Of a DNA stretch of 64,000 nt, positions 26,398 to 37,200 are shown piece after piece. Location: assembly GCF_000808575.1 (NCBI RefSeq), contig NZ_JWLW01000003.1, positions 1 through 64,000 on the forward strand. Reading direction: 5' to 3'. Position 1 is the stretch's first letter; each line of letters begins with the position of its first letter. A program made the position numbers and the translations under genes. A model generated the notes under the pieces. The model worked only from the letters and a program-made list of their open reading frames with translations, was not told the origin of the DNA and did not search any database. The stretch comes from Alteromonas marina. GTDB lineage: Bacteria; Pseudomonadota; Gammaproteobacteria; Enterobacterales; Alteromonadaceae.

Positions 26398-27134
26398 CGT
26401 TCAACCTGCAATCCTGCTCTATATTCCTGTTCAGTAACAGGAACGAATTTAACGACATCTCCTGCTTTTAATCGCGCTTCACTTTGCTCTTCGCTGTGAA
26501 TGAGCATGTCAAATGCCGTAAGACCCAATAAGTTCCAGCCTCCTGGTGATTCACTGGGATAAACGGCAGTTTGCCTATCAGCGATTGCGACCGCACCTTT
26601 AGGTACGCGTTTGCGCGGTGTACCTAGTCGTGCACATTTGAGCGCTTCCGGAATATCGCCCATATAGGCAAATCCCGGAGAAAACCCCACTGCGTATACT
26701 TTATAAGTCGTGCTCGTGTGCAATTCGATAATCTCTTCAATAGACAGTGACGTTTTCTTACTCACTACGCTTAAATCACTGGCATTAGGCGCACCGTACC
26801 AAACAGGAATTTCAATCACGGCGCTACTTTCATTCTCTTTTGCTTGCAAAGAGAATGATTGCAGGCTCATGTCTTCAGCGCTTAGATTACTTATGGCACG
26901 GTATACACCGTGGCTATCAATTAATGCCATATCAAAAACAATTAACAGGCTGTCATAGGAAGGCACGCATTCGCGCAGCCAACGCCATGAATTGCTTTTC
27001 TTGTTGCTATCTATCGCTGCCAGCATGCAATGACAGGCATTATTTGCGTCGTCCAAGTTTGCACCATCAAAATACAAAATAATGGCGTCTGCACTTGCAG
27101 TAACTATTCGCTTTATGCGACCAAAAGCTTGCAT
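26394..27134 (-). CDS. pxpB: 5-oxoprolinase subunit B (KipI-like)
   Basis: A 246-residue PxpB/KipI family protein, recognised by TTYKVYAVGFSPGFAYMGDI, KCARLGTPRKRVPKGAVAIA and VYPSESPGGWNLLG. It is the cyclophilin-like ATP-using partner of PxpC in the three-subunit 5-oxoprolinase. AAGGA precedes the ATG. It is separated from pxpA by 135 bp, larger than the other spacings in this operon. Confidence 0.94.
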   Translation of the reverse strand: MQAFGRIKRIVTASADAIILYFDGANLDDANNACHCMLAAIDSNKKSNSWRWLRECVPSYDSLLIVFDMALIDSHGVYRAISNLSAEDMSLQSFSLQAKENESSAVIEIPVWYGAPNASDLSVVSKKTSLSIEEIIELHTSTTYKVYAVGFSPGFAYMGDIPEALKCARLGTPRKRVPKGAVAIADRQTAVYPSESPGGWNLLGLTAFDMLIHSEEQSEARLKAGDVVKFVPVTEQEYRAGLQVER

Positions 27135-27269
27135 CTACTGTCCTTGTTATTTAAATGGCTGTCAGTGCTTGGTTCTGAGTACTTGGTTTTAGATATACCA
27201 CTCTCAGCACAACAATGGGTAACAGCCTCTTGTATTGTTCTAGTAAATTGTGTTTTTTATGAGGCAGGT

Positions 27270-28007
27270 TTATAGAAATGTTCTGATTTTCTTTGCAATA
27301 TTCACCGCCCCTTTAGTATCGCCATGTACACACAGAGAATCCGCTTCTATTGCAAGTGTTGCACCCGAGGCTGTCGTTACTGTTCCCGATGATATAAGTT
27401 GTTTAGCTTGAAGTAATGCGTCGCTCTCGCTTAACACGGCACCTTCGATCAAGCGGGATTGTAGCAAACCTTCATCGGTATAACGCCTGTCTGAAAATGC
27501 TTCAAAATACAACGGCAGTCCCCACTCTTGCGCAGCGTCTTTAAGCGCTGCATTTTGCGAAGTAGCCTGTACCATTAGTGCGAGGGGCGAATTTAACGAC
27601 TGCATATTTATTTCGGCTATGCTTTGCATTACTGTGCGCATGACAGCTGTATCTTTCATCATGTCATTGTAAAGGGCGCCATGAGGTTTCACATAGCTCA
27701 CGTTGGCCCCACAAACCTTTGCCATTCCACTCAATGCACTTACTTGATATTGGATCATAGCCTTAAGTTCATCAGCGGCAATCGCCATACTTCTGCGGCC
27801 AAACCCCTGTAAGTCTGGATAGGCTGGATGGGCACCTATGGCCACGTCATGTTGTTTAGCTGACAGAATAGCCTGCTTCATGACTAATGGATCACCCGCA
27901 TGAAAACCACATGCAATGTTGGCCTGATCAATTTCTGCCATAATGGCCGATTCCACCGGCATAGACCATGCGCCAAAACTCTCACCTAAATCGCAATTTA
28001 ACTTCAT
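27270..28007 (-). CDS. pxpA: 5-oxoprolinase subunit A (LamB/YcsF family)
   Basis: A 245-residue LamB/YcsF protein beginning MKLNCDLGESFGAW and containing ANIACGFHAGDPLVMKQAI, IGAHPAYPDLQGFGRR, YVKPHGALYNDM and EAFSDRRYTDEGLLQSR. PxpA is the pyroglutamate-binding subunit acting with PxpBC. It is upstream of pxpB on the same strand. The Shine-Dalgarno is weak. Confidence 0.95.
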   Translation of the reverse strand: MKLNCDLGESFGAWSMPVESAIMAEIDQANIACGFHAGDPLVMKQAILSAKQHDVAIGAHPAYPDLQGFGRRSMAIAADELKAMIQYQVSALSGMAKVCGANVSYVKPHGALYNDMMKDTAVMRTVMQSIAEINMQSLNSPLALMVQATSQNAALKDAAQEWGLPLYFEAFSDRRYTDEGLLQSRLIEGAVLSESDALLQAKQLISSGTVTTASGATLAIEADSLCVHGDTKGAVNIAKKIRTFL

Positions 28008-28072
28008 AATGGTTTAGCTCTTACGTTCATTCCAGTATCATGTTACCTGTTCTTTTAAAAAAGTCAGTGCTG

Positions 28073-28957
28073 ATGATAAATATTGGAAAAATTAATACAT
28101 TACGCGTGGTAGCCCAATACCCTTTTGGCTACGCTTTAGCGCCACTTGTCGTAAACAACGACGAAAACGACAGCGTAATAGAAATAGATGATGCTGATGA
28201 GCAGCAAACCGTTACACTTGCGGTTGACGAAGTAGAGACGTCGTTAACCGAAGGCCACCAGGTAGACGTATTTGTAGCCACAGATCAGCGCGGCGATCTT
28301 TATGCCACCATGAAGAAACCTTTGATTCAAGTTGGTGAAACTAAAGTACTTAAAGCAGTATCTGCCACTAATTTTGGCGCATTTTTCGATTGGGGCTTAG
28401 ACAACGATCTTTTAGTGCCTAACGATTATCAAGCTCAACCTGTTAATCCAGGTATGTACTATGTTGTTCACACCTTTTTTGATGATAAAACCCAGCGTAT
28501 TTTAGGTGCTACCAAGCTCCACTATTTTCTAAAGGAAAGTAGCGCCTATCTCAACGAGGGCGACACAGTGCAATGCTTGGTTTATGCCAAAACTGATTTA
28601 GGTTTTAAGGTAGTTATCAATGAAAAAAGCTTAGGTCTTATTTTCCATAGCGATGCCTTTAAGCCGCTTAAAGTCGGGCAAGCTACTGAAGGGGTAATTA
28701 AAACAATTCGTGAAGACGGCAAAGTGGATGTAGCCCTTCAGCGCATAGACAAAGGTGGCCGTGATGCACTTCAACAAGCCATTTTGGATGACTTAGACGC
28801 CCACGGTGGGATTTCTACGCTAACAGATAAGAGTGCGCCAGAAGCCATTTACTCTCATTTTAACGTGAGTAAGGCGGCGTATAAAAAAGCGTTAGGGGCG
28901 CTATATAAGCAAAAGAAAATCACGCTTAGCCCAGATGCAGTTCGCCTTAACAAATAA
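28073..28957 (+). CDS. S1-like RNA-binding protein, CvfB family
   Basis: About 294 residues. Two or three OB/S1-like modules are followed by a C-terminal winged helix (SHFNVSKAAYKKALGALYKQ then ITLSPDAVRL). Recognisable segments are ATNFGAFFDWGLDNDLLVP, and VGQATEGVIKTIREDGKVDV typical of S1 strands. CvfB-family proteins bind RNA; in Staphylococcus aureus the homologue affects virulence regulation, but its role here is unknown. The start is ambiguous: ATG at 28073 fits family N-termini (MINIGKINTLRVV), with an in-frame ATG at 28040 as the alternative. It is divergent from pxpA. Confidence 0.88.
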   Translation: MINIGKINTLRVVAQYPFGYALAPLVVNNDENDSVIEIDDADEQQTVTLAVDEVETSLTEGHQVDVFVATDQRGDLYATMKKPLIQVGETKVLKAVSATNFGAFFDWGLDNDLLVPNDYQAQPVNPGMYYVVHTFFDDKTQRILGATKLHYFLKESSAYLNEGDTVQCLVYAKTDLGFKVVINEKSLGLIFHSDAFKPLKVGQATEGVIKTIREDGKVDVALQRIDKGGRDALQQAILDDLDAHGGISTLTDKSAPEAIYSHFNVSKAAYKKALGALYKQKKITLSPDAVRLNK

Positions 28958-29038
28958 ACGCACATGTTACAGCTGCATTGAAGCGCTAAACTAGCCTGTG
29001 TTGCAGCTTCTCTTATTCTTATGACATTAGGACAAACA

Positions 29039-29431
29039 ATGAAAGCACGTGTTTCTTGGGATCAAGATTTAACTTTTACAGGAACTACAGACAGCGGTTA
29101 CAAAACGGTTATGGACGGCAGCGGTAAGGCTGTATCTCCGATGGAGTCGGTACTACTAGCGGTTGGTGCATGTTCAAGTATTGACGTCGTAGATATTCTT
29201 AAAAAAGGCCGCTTTAACATTGAAGCCTGTAACTGTGAATTAGAAGCTGAACGCGCTGAAGAGCCGCCTCGTGTATTTACTAAAATTCACGCACATTACA
29301 CGGTGTCAGGCGAAGGTATAAGTGAAAAGGCCCTTGCTCGCGCTGTTCAGCTTTCTGCAGAAAAATACTGTTCCGTAATGTTAATGCTAACGGGTAATGT
29401 TGAGATCACTACAAGCTATACTTTGGTTTAA
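29039..29431 (+). CDS. yhfA: OsmC family protein, YhfA-like
   Basis: A 130-residue OsmC/Ohr-superfamily protein. It matches E. coli YhfA closely, with SPMESVLLAVGACSSIDVVD, EPPRVFTKIHAHYTVSGEG and VQLSAEKYCSVMLML. The two cysteines in GACSS and KYCSV are at the positions used by peroxidatic members. The exact peroxide substrate of YhfA proteins is not established. ATG at 29039 (MKARVSW) is preferred over an upstream ATG at 29021, because AGGA is well spaced. Confidence 0.9.
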   Translation: MKARVSWDQDLTFTGTTDSGYKTVMDGSGKAVSPMESVLLAVGACSSIDVVDILKKGRFNIEACNCELEAERAEEPPRVFTKIHAHYTVSGEGISEKALARAVQLSAEKYCSVMLMLTGNVEITTSYTLV

Positions 29432-29484
29432 TAAACTATAGTAGAACCAGCCTCTTTTTAGCGATTCTCGCTAAGCATTAGTAG

Positions 29485-29514
29485 AAAAGGCCAACCGCTT
29501 AGGTTGGCTTTTTC
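29485..29514 (+). terminator. Terminator of the yhfA-like gene
   Basis: AAAAGGCCAACC pairs with GGTTGGCTTTTT around loop GCTTA, ending in a T run. Confidence 0.85.
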
Positions 29515-29644
29515 GTTAAAACTGTTTGTTACACTCGTAAACAATTGAAATAATTAACAATTAACATTAATTAACATCTTTGGCATATTAGCTGCTGTAT
29601 GTGGTCATTATCATATAACGACAATTACGTTAGGGTTATTGACC

Positions 29645-30778
29645 ATGGAAACTACAACGCACAGCAACACCTCTCTTTCACCATCACATCTTTTATCACC
29701 TTTTTCGCCAAACGCGCTTAAACTACTTGTTGGAAGTAGTATTGTTGCCCTTACTCTCTCGATGACAGCATGCTCTGATGCTGATGCCATTAACGACCAA
29801 GCCAACGCCACCGAAGTTGAAGAAACTGCTTTCGCTATTCCCGTTGAAACCCAAACCATTGTTACCGGCGACATTACGTCAACCTATGACACAACAGCTA
29901 TTTTAGAAGCCCGTGAAGAGGCATTTGTGGTTGCGCGTGCATCTGGAATTATCGAAGAAATCTTCGTAGAAGAAGGTGATTATGTTGAAAAAGGCCAGAT
30001 ACTGGCACAGCTTGATAAGCGCCGCTACGAGCTGAACTTATCAAAAGCTTTGGCTGATTTAGCTGGCATTGAAAGCGAACTAGAAAAGGTCAACAAAGTC
30101 TATTCTAAAAAGCTTATCAGCGATGACACTTACGACAAGCTCACTTCGCAATTTGAATCAGCAAAAGCATCTGTACGCTTGGCTGAACTTGATTTGAAAG
30201 AAGCCACTATCACAGCCCCAATTGATGGATACATTGCAGAGCGAAACGCCAAAGTAGGTAACTTAACCGAATCGTTCCAACGAGAGAGAATGTTCCATAT
30301 CGTTCAGCAACATAATCTTCAAGGCATTGTGTATCTGCCTGAAAATGAGCTACCCAACGTAGTGATTGGACAAGGTGCAATGCTTACCGTGGCGGCTTTA
30401 GGCGACAGAACGATTACAGCCAACGTAGAGCGTATTAGCCCGGTTATCGACGCGACCACCGGCACGTTCAAAGTAACGTTAAAAGTACCTAACGAAGACA
30501 ACAAACTAAAAGCCGGCATGTTTACCGATGTATCGCTTGAATATGCTACCCATGCAAACGCTACATTATTACCCCGCAGAGCGCTGGTTACCATCGATAA
30601 CAACCACAGCGTGTTCGTAGTCGATAATGGCAAAGTTAAAAAAGTTGATATTTTAACTGGCTTTGAAAACAACGAAGTAATCGAAGTTACCAATGGTTTA
30701 AGCGGCAATGAAGAAGTGGTTACCGCAGGCCACCAAAATTTGAAAGACAGCGCCCCTGTTGAAGTAGTAAACAGCTAA
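29645..30778 (+). CDS. RND efflux periplasmic adaptor, probable lipoprotein
   Basis: A 377-residue membrane-fusion protein. The N-terminus is unusually long before the hydrophobic segment (LLVGSSIVALTLSMTAC), whose Cys may be lipidated, although MTAC is a weak lipobox. It then shows paired lipoyl motifs (VARASGIIEEIFVEEGDYVE; TAPIDGYIAERNAKVGNLTE), a short helical hairpin and barrel domains ending VVTAGHQNLKDSAPVEVV. It would connect the two following permeases to an outer-membrane channel. It is the first gene of a three-gene operon. ATG at 29645 is preferred to a TTG two codons upstream. Confidence 0.9.
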   Translation: METTTHSNTSLSPSHLLSPFSPNALKLLVGSSIVALTLSMTACSDADAINDQANATEVEETAFAIPVETQTIVTGDITSTYDTTAILEAREEAFVVARASGIIEEIFVEEGDYVEKGQILAQLDKRRYELNLSKALADLAGIESELEKVNKVYSKKLISDDTYDKLTSQFESAKASVRLAELDLKEATITAPIDGYIAERNAKVGNLTESFQRERMFHIVQQHNLQGIVYLPENELPNVVIGQGAMLTVAALGDRTITANVERISPVIDATTGTFKVTLKVPNEDNKLKAGMFTDVSLEYATHANATLLPRRALVTIDNNHSVFVVDNGKVKKVDILTGFENNEVIEVTNGLSGNEEVVTAGHQNLKDSAPVEVVNS

Positions 30779-30803
30779 TTCGGTCCAACAAGGAATTCAC
30801 ACA

Positions 30804-33800
30804 ATGCGTATTGTAGATATTGCTGTAAAGCGCCCTGTTGCCGTTAGTATGTTCACTTTTGCGGTATTGCTATTTGGTATGGTGTCGTTAGGCAGACTGT
30901 CGGTTAACCTACTGCCTGACTTATCTTACCCTACTCTCACCATTCGTACTGACTACGACGGTGCAGCGCCAGGCGAAGTCGAACAACTGGTTTCAAAACC
31001 CATTGAAGAAGCCATCGGCGTAGTAAAAGGCGTACGTAAAGTTACGTCCACATCGCGTGCAGGCCAGTCTGACGTAGTGCTTTCATTTGCATGGGGTACT
31101 GATATGGATTTCGCGAGCTTAGAAGTGCGCGAGAAACTTGATGTATTACAACTTCCCCTTGATATAGAAAAACCAAGACTCCTTCGTTTTAACCCAAGTC
31201 TAGACCCGGTAATTAAACTGGGGCTGACGGCACAAAGCGACACGTCAAGTTTAAGCGTAGCGCAAATGAAGCGATTACGTTTATATGCCGAACAGCAGGT
31301 AAAACGAGCTTTAGAGTCGGTAGAAGGTGTGGCAGCCGTGCGCGTTGGCGGTGGTTTAGAAAACGAGATACACATTCTTATCGACCAGCAGAAAGCCAGT
31401 CAGCTGTCTATTCCTATTACCCGTATTATTGACCGGGTCAGTGCTGAAAACATTAACGCGGCCGGCGGTCGAATTGATAACGCAGCCCAGGCTTTTTTGG
31501 TCAGAACCTTAAATCAGTTTGAAACACTGAGCGATATCGAAAACCTTTTCATTGGGCGTTTTGAAGGCAGAAACATTCAACTTAAAGACGTGGCAACGGT
31601 TGAGAGTGCTTATAAAGATCGTGATGTGGTAACGCGTTTTAACGGCAATGAAGGCATTGAAATTGCCATTTATAAAGAAGGTGATGCTAATGCGGTTAAC
31701 GTTGCGCAAAAAGTGGCTAGCCGGTTAAATGAGGTCAACAACAACTTGCCTTCAAACTACACGCTTAGCGAAATTTATGACCAAAGCGTGTTCATTAAGC
31801 AAGCCATAGACAACGTGAAGTCAGCGGCAGTGATGGGCGGTATTTTAGCCATGTTAGTGCTGTACCTTTTTCTTAAAGACTTCTGGGCTACCATTATTAT
31901 CTCGGTTTCTATTCCGGTATCAGTAATTGCCACCTTTAATCTAATGTATGCTAACGACATAAGCTTAAACATGATGAGCTTAGGTGGTATCGCGCTAGCT
32001 GTTGGATTATTAGTAGATAACAGCATTGTTGTGCTTGAAAATATCGATCGCCATAAAAAATTAAAAGTGGCTGGGGGTGATAACGCTACAGCTAATGAAA
32101 AAACGACGGCAGAAGCCACAGACACTGAAGCATCTGCCGCTAGCGAAGGAACAAAAGAAGTCTCTGGCGCAATTGTGGCTTCTACACTGACCACTATGGC
32201 CGTGTTTGTGCCGCTAATATTTGTAGAAGGTATTGCAGGTCAGCTGTTTAAAGACCAAGCGTTGACCGTCTCGTTCGCTTTAGCTGCATCGCTTGTTGTC
32301 GCGCTTACACTGATCCCTGCAATGGCACACAAGAAGAAAAAGCAACAGCTCGATCACGAAGAGGTGTTCACTACACCAGCGCCTCCCCCTCCTACGTCAA
32401 CGTTTGGCAAAGTTATGTATTACCTTACCCTACCAATCCGTTGGGTATTCAGACTTATCTTTGTATTTTTACCTGCAGCCTTGGTCACCTTGGTGATAGG
32501 TGCATGGCATATCGTCAGCAAGTTATTAAGCGTTGCCTTTAAACCACTTATCTGGGTATTTAACAAAGGGTTTGACCTTCTCGCTTCTGCTTATGAAAAG
32601 CTGCTGCGCGTAAGTCTTAAAGCCAAAGCGCTGGTGTTAGCTACTGCCTTTATTCTTGCTGCTGGCGCAATAATGCTTATACCAAGACTAGGTATGGAAC
32701 TTATCCCTACCCTATCACAAGGAGAATTCTCGGTAGAAGTGACCCTTCCTGCGGGTTCGCCACTAGCGCGTACCGACGCTATTATCAGTGAGCTTGCTGC
32801 GGTTGCAGTAAATAACAATGATGGCGGCGAAACCACAGTGCTTCGCAGTGATAATAAGGTGCTTCGCACATATGCCATGTCTGGTACGGGCAGCCTTATA
32901 AGCGCCGCGCCTAATCAAGGTGGTGATCATTGGGGCCGCTTAAACATTGTCATGCAGCCTTCGGCGACAGCTGCCGATATGGACGCGGTAAAGCGTGCCC
33001 TTCGCGATCATTTAGCGTTTAAACCTCAGGTTCAGGCAACGTTTTCAGAGCCAGAGCTATTTAGCTTTGCCTCGCCTATTCAAATTGAAATTGCAGGTTA
33101 CGACCTTAATCAACTACAACAGTATGGCGACGCCATTGCGACCAAGCTAGCCAGTTTTAATAATTTTGCAGACGTAACGACCAGCATTCGTGACGGAAAC
33201 CCAGAGCTTAGAATAGCCTTCCATCACGCCAAACTTGCTCGACTTGAGCTTGATGCATCAACCGTTTCTCAGCTTATTGCAGCCAAAGTAGGTGGCCGTG
33301 TCGCTACACAGTACAGTGTTGAAGACAGAAAGGTGGATGTGCTGGTAAGAACGCAAGAAAACCAGCGAGATGACATCGCCAGCGTGCGTGCCATTGTTGT
33401 TAATCCAGGCTCTGCACAACCTATTCCATTAAGTGCCGTGGCAGACGTATACATGAGTGTAGGTCCTAGCGAGATCACCCGCGTTGGACAGCAGCGTGTA
33501 GCGCTGGTATCTGCGAATTTAGCCAAAGGTAAGCTTGATGAAGCGGTTGCCGTTGCTAATAAAGTCATTGATGAAACCCAACTTCCTCTATCTTTAAGTG
33601 CAGAGGTAACCGGACAGAGCGAAGACATGCAAAGCAGCTTCCGTTCGCTACAGTTTGCTCTGGCACTTGCAGTGTTCATGGTGTATTTGGTTATGGCGTC
33701 ACAGTTTGAGTCGCTGCTGCACCCTTTGCTTATTTTGTTCGCAGTGCCGCTAGCCGGTGCAGGTTCTGTGTACGGATTGTGGCTTACCAATACGCCGCTA

Positions 33801-34208
33801 AACGTGGTGGTATTTATAGGTTTGATTATGCTGTGCGGTATTGTAGTGAACAACGCTATTGTATTAGTTGATCGTATAAATCAGTTACGCCGTCAAGGAG
33901 TAGATAAAGACACCGCTATTCTAGATGCTGCAAAGACCCGCCTGCGCCCCATTGTGATGACTACACTTACTACGGTACTGGGTTTATTGCCTATGGCGTT
34001 TGGTTTTGGTGAAGGTGCTGAAATTCGCACGCCAATGGCCATCACCGTTATATACGGCCTCCTGTTTGCCAGCTTGCTCACCCTCATATTACTGCCAGTG
34101 CTTTACAGCCTGTTCGACGTTAAGAAAAACGTTGCGCAGAAAACGTCTGTTAATACTAATGCGGGCTTTGGTGACGAAGGAACAATGCCAAAAGGAGGTG
34201 TACTATGA
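30804..34208 (+). CDS. RND efflux permease subunit, large form with inserts
   Basis: An RND permease of 1134 residues, about 90 longer than typical. The core motifs are present (PYPT-like N-terminus LPDLSYPTLTIRTDYDGAAP; TM4 GGIALAVGLLVDNSIVVLEN). Two insertions stand out: an Ala/Thr/Glu-rich stretch after TM4 (near residues 425-455, TTAEATDTEASAASEGTKE) and, near 515-600, a Lys-rich/Pro-rich linker (HKKKKQQLDHEE; PAPPPPTS) with an extra hydrophobic segment. AAGGA precedes the ATG. It overlaps the second permease gene by 4 bp. The pair resembles heteromeric RND pumps in which two different permeases share one adaptor. Substrates are unknown. Confidence 0.92.
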   Translation: MRIVDIAVKRPVAVSMFTFAVLLFGMVSLGRLSVNLLPDLSYPTLTIRTDYDGAAPGEVEQLVSKPIEEAIGVVKGVRKVTSTSRAGQSDVVLSFAWGTDMDFASLEVREKLDVLQLPLDIEKPRLLRFNPSLDPVIKLGLTAQSDTSSLSVAQMKRLRLYAEQQVKRALESVEGVAAVRVGGGLENEIHILIDQQKASQLSIPITRIIDRVSAENINAAGGRIDNAAQAFLVRTLNQFETLSDIENLFIGRFEGRNIQLKDVATVESAYKDRDVVTRFNGNEGIEIAIYKEGDANAVNVAQKVASRLNEVNNNLPSNYTLSEIYDQSVFIKQAIDNVKSAAVMGGILAMLVLYLFLKDFWATIIISVSIPVSVIATFNLMYANDISLNMMSLGGIALAVGLLVDNSIVVLENIDRHKKLKVAGGDNATANEKTTAEATDTEASAASEGTKEVSGAIVASTLTTMAVFVPLIFVEGIAGQLFKDQALTVSFALAASLVVALTLIPAMAHKKKKQQLDHEEVFTTPAPPPPTSTFGKVMYYLTLPIRWVFRLIFVFLPAALVTLVIGAWHIVSKLLSVAFKPLIWVFNKGFDLLASAYEKLLRVSLKAKALVLATAFILAAGAIMLIPRLGMELIPTLSQGEFSVEVTLPAGSPLARTDAIISELAAVAVNNNDGGETTVLRSDNKVLRTYAMSGTGSLISAAPNQGGDHWGRLNIVMQPSATAADMDAVKRALRDHLAFKPQVQATFSEPELFSFASPIQIEIAGYDLNQLQQYGDAIATKLASFNNFADVTTSIRDGNPELRIAFHHAKLARLELDASTVSQLIAAKVGGRVATQYSVEDRKVDVLVRTQENQRDDIASVRAIVVNPGSAQPIPLSAVADVYMSVGPSEITRVGQQRVALVSANLAKGKLDEAVAVANKVIDETQLPLSLSAEVTGQSEDMQSSFRSLQFALALAVFMVYLVMASQFESLLHPLLILFAVPLAGAGSVYGLWLTNTPLNVVVFIGLIMLCGIVVNNAIVLVDRINQLRRQGVDKDTAILDAAKTRLRPIVMTTLTTVLGLLPMAFGFGEGAEIRTPMAITVIYGLLFASLLTLILLPVLYSLFDVKKNVAQKTSVNTNAGFGDEGTMPKGGVL

Positions 34209-37200
34209 GTACACCTTCTCACAACGCTAATAACAGTGCTGAAACCCACACTGACAAGCGCCAAACACGTGACCCGAATCAACGCGAGACAGACATAGCT
34301 TCGCAGCCGCACCTTTCAAAAATTGCAGGTATAGGCGCCTCGCTTGCACGCTTTGCGTTAAATAAGCCCATTACCATCGGAATGCTGTTTTTGTCTATGT
34401 TGCTGTTCGGCATTGTATCTGGCCGCTTATTACCCCTTGAAAAATTCCCTGGGATTTATATTCCAGAAATGGTAGTGCAGATCCCCTACCCTGATGCGAC
34501 TCCAGTTGAAATTGAGACGATGATAACCCGTCCGGTTGAAGAAGCTGTTGCTACCATGTCGGGGATAAAGCGCTTAAGGGCGCGGTCGTACGACAATATG
34601 GCTGAGGTCATTGTAGAGTTCGACTGGGATGAAAACCTTAAAGCCAAAAGTATTGAAGCGCGGGAAAAGATTGACACTATTCGCCATGAACTCCCTGACG
34701 ATATAGAGCGGATCATGGTGTACAAGTTTAACACCAACGATATGCCTATATTCCAGCTGCGTGTATCGAGCGACCGCGACTTATCGAATGCTTACGACTT
34801 GCTTGAGCGTAACCTTAAGCGTCCGCTAGAGCGTGTTCCGGGTGTGTCGAAAGTTGAGCTATACGGCACCATGAAGCGTCAAATTACTATTCGCTTAGAT
34901 CCTAAGAAAATGGCGGCCTACCAAATAGACGGTACACGCTTAGAGCAGCAGCTTCAAAACGCAAACTTCTCGCTAACCGCGGGCTACATGTACAATAACG
35001 GTGAAAAAATTCTGGTTAACCCAACTGGCGAATTTACCGATGTAAACGACTTTAAAAACATGTGGGTTACCCGCAGCGTTCGTTTGTCTGATATAGCCAG
35101 CGTGACTTATGAGCTTCCTCAACGCAACGAAGGACGTCATTTAGATCGCACCTTCGCGGTAGGCTTTAACGTATTTCGCGAATCGGGCAGCAATCTCGTA
35201 GAAGTTTCCGACGCGGTAATGAAGGTTATCGAAAAAGCCAAGGAAGACCCTGAGTTTACAGGCATTAGTTTATTTGTAATGGACGACACCGCGAAAAGCG
35301 TGACTTCGTCGCTGAGCGATTTGCTAAACGCTGGTCTTTTAGGTGCGTTACTTTCAGTTATTGTGCTGTATTTGTTCTTGCGCCAGCTCACCACCACCTT
35401 GATCGTTGTGCTTTCAGTGCCATTCTCGATTTGTATTACCTTAGGCGTAATGTATTTATTGGGCTATACCCTCAACATCTTGTCGTTAATGGGCCTCATG
35501 CTAGCTGTAGGTATGCTGGTAGACAACGCCGTGGTGATCACTGAAAGCGTATTTCAAGAACGCCAACAAGAGGGAGACATTAAGCGAGCCACCCAGATTG
35601 GTGTAAACAAAGTCAGCCTGGCAGTTATAGCCGGAACTGCAACTACGGCAATAGTGTTTTTACCTAATATTATTGGGGTAAAAATAGACGTGACTATTTT
35701 CCTAGAGCACGTTGCTGTGGCTATCTGTATATCCCTGTTCGCGTCGCTTTTCATTGCTAAAACACTTATTCCCTTGCTGACAACTAAGGTAAAGATCCCT
35801 GTTGTAAAAACGCCTCAAACACCGTCCTACATAAAAGGCTATGGTCGTGCGCTAAACTGGATGTTGAAACACCAGGGCGTAACTCGTGTTATTGCTCTGC
35901 TTATTCTCGCGTCGACCTTTGTGCCTATGCAGGTGGTTACGTCTGACGATGAGGGTAACGACAACCAAGAGCGTATTTGGCTTAATTACCACGTGACGCA
36001 AAACTTCACCTTGGATGAAGTGGAAAAAACCGTAAATAAAATGGAAGCTTATCTTTATGAGAACCAAGAACGCTTTCACATTAAGCAGGTGTATACCTAT
36101 TTTACTGCCGGCCATGCAGTAAGCGGTATCACACTTAATGACGAGTTGCCTGTAAGTGTGGGTAAAATTAAGGAGGATATTCGCGAAAACATGCCTTCAT
36201 TCGTGCGTGCTCGCCCCTCTTTCCAGTGGGATAGCGGCAACGGTGGTGGCGTGAGAGTAACGCTGTTGGGCGAGTCTTCAGAAACCTTGCTAAATATTTC
36301 AGAGCAGATCATCCCTATTCTTTCCACTATAGAAGGGCTGGAAGATGTAAAAGCCGACACGGGATCTACCCGTGATGAGGTTCAAATACGCATAGACAGA
36401 GAGAAAGCAAACCGTTTTGGCATTCAGGTGAACGATGTGGCTAAACTTATCTCTACGGCACTACGCGGCAGTAATTTACGTACATTCCGCTATGGTGACG
36501 CTGGAGAAGTCGCAGTGCAACTTAAGTTTGGCAGCGATATTCAAGCCTCGCTAAGCGAACTTAAGAACATCAATATTGGCTTTACGCAGGGTCAATCGGT
36601 AACGCTGAACATGATTGCAGACTTCTCTGTGGTACCACAGCTTTCGCAAATTAACCGCAATTATCGTCAAACAGCGCTAGCCATTGGTGCAAACTTAGAG
36701 GGTGAAACCACCACCGAACAAGCTCGTGAACGCATAGAAAAAGCATTAGCTAATATCGAATTGCCGACAGGCTACAAGTGGACGCTAGACGGCAGCTTCT
36801 CTCGACAGGATGAAGCCAATGCCGTAATGCAAATGAATATGCTACTCGCGCTTTGCATGATTTATGTTGTGATGGCCGCGCTGTTTGAATCGCTAATTCT
36901 TCCAACATCTGTAATTACGTCACTACTGTTTTCGTTCACAGGTGTTTTTTGGGCATTCATGGTTACAGGCACATCTATGTCTATCATGGGAATGATTGGC
37001 ATGCTGATTCTGATGGGTATTGTGGTTAACAACGGAATTGTATTAGTAGACAGAATTAATCAGCTCATCAATGAAGGCTTGTCGCTGTATGACGCAGTGA
37101 TTGAAGGATGTATGACACGTATCAGGCCTATTCTGATGACGGTATCCACTACAGTTCTAGGGCTTATTCCACTTGCGATGGGGAGTACTCGAATTGGCGG

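Noticed and set aside
29639-29644. TTG start of the RND adaptor two codons upstream
   Set aside because: ATG at 29645 is a more usual start and the alternative adds only two residues.
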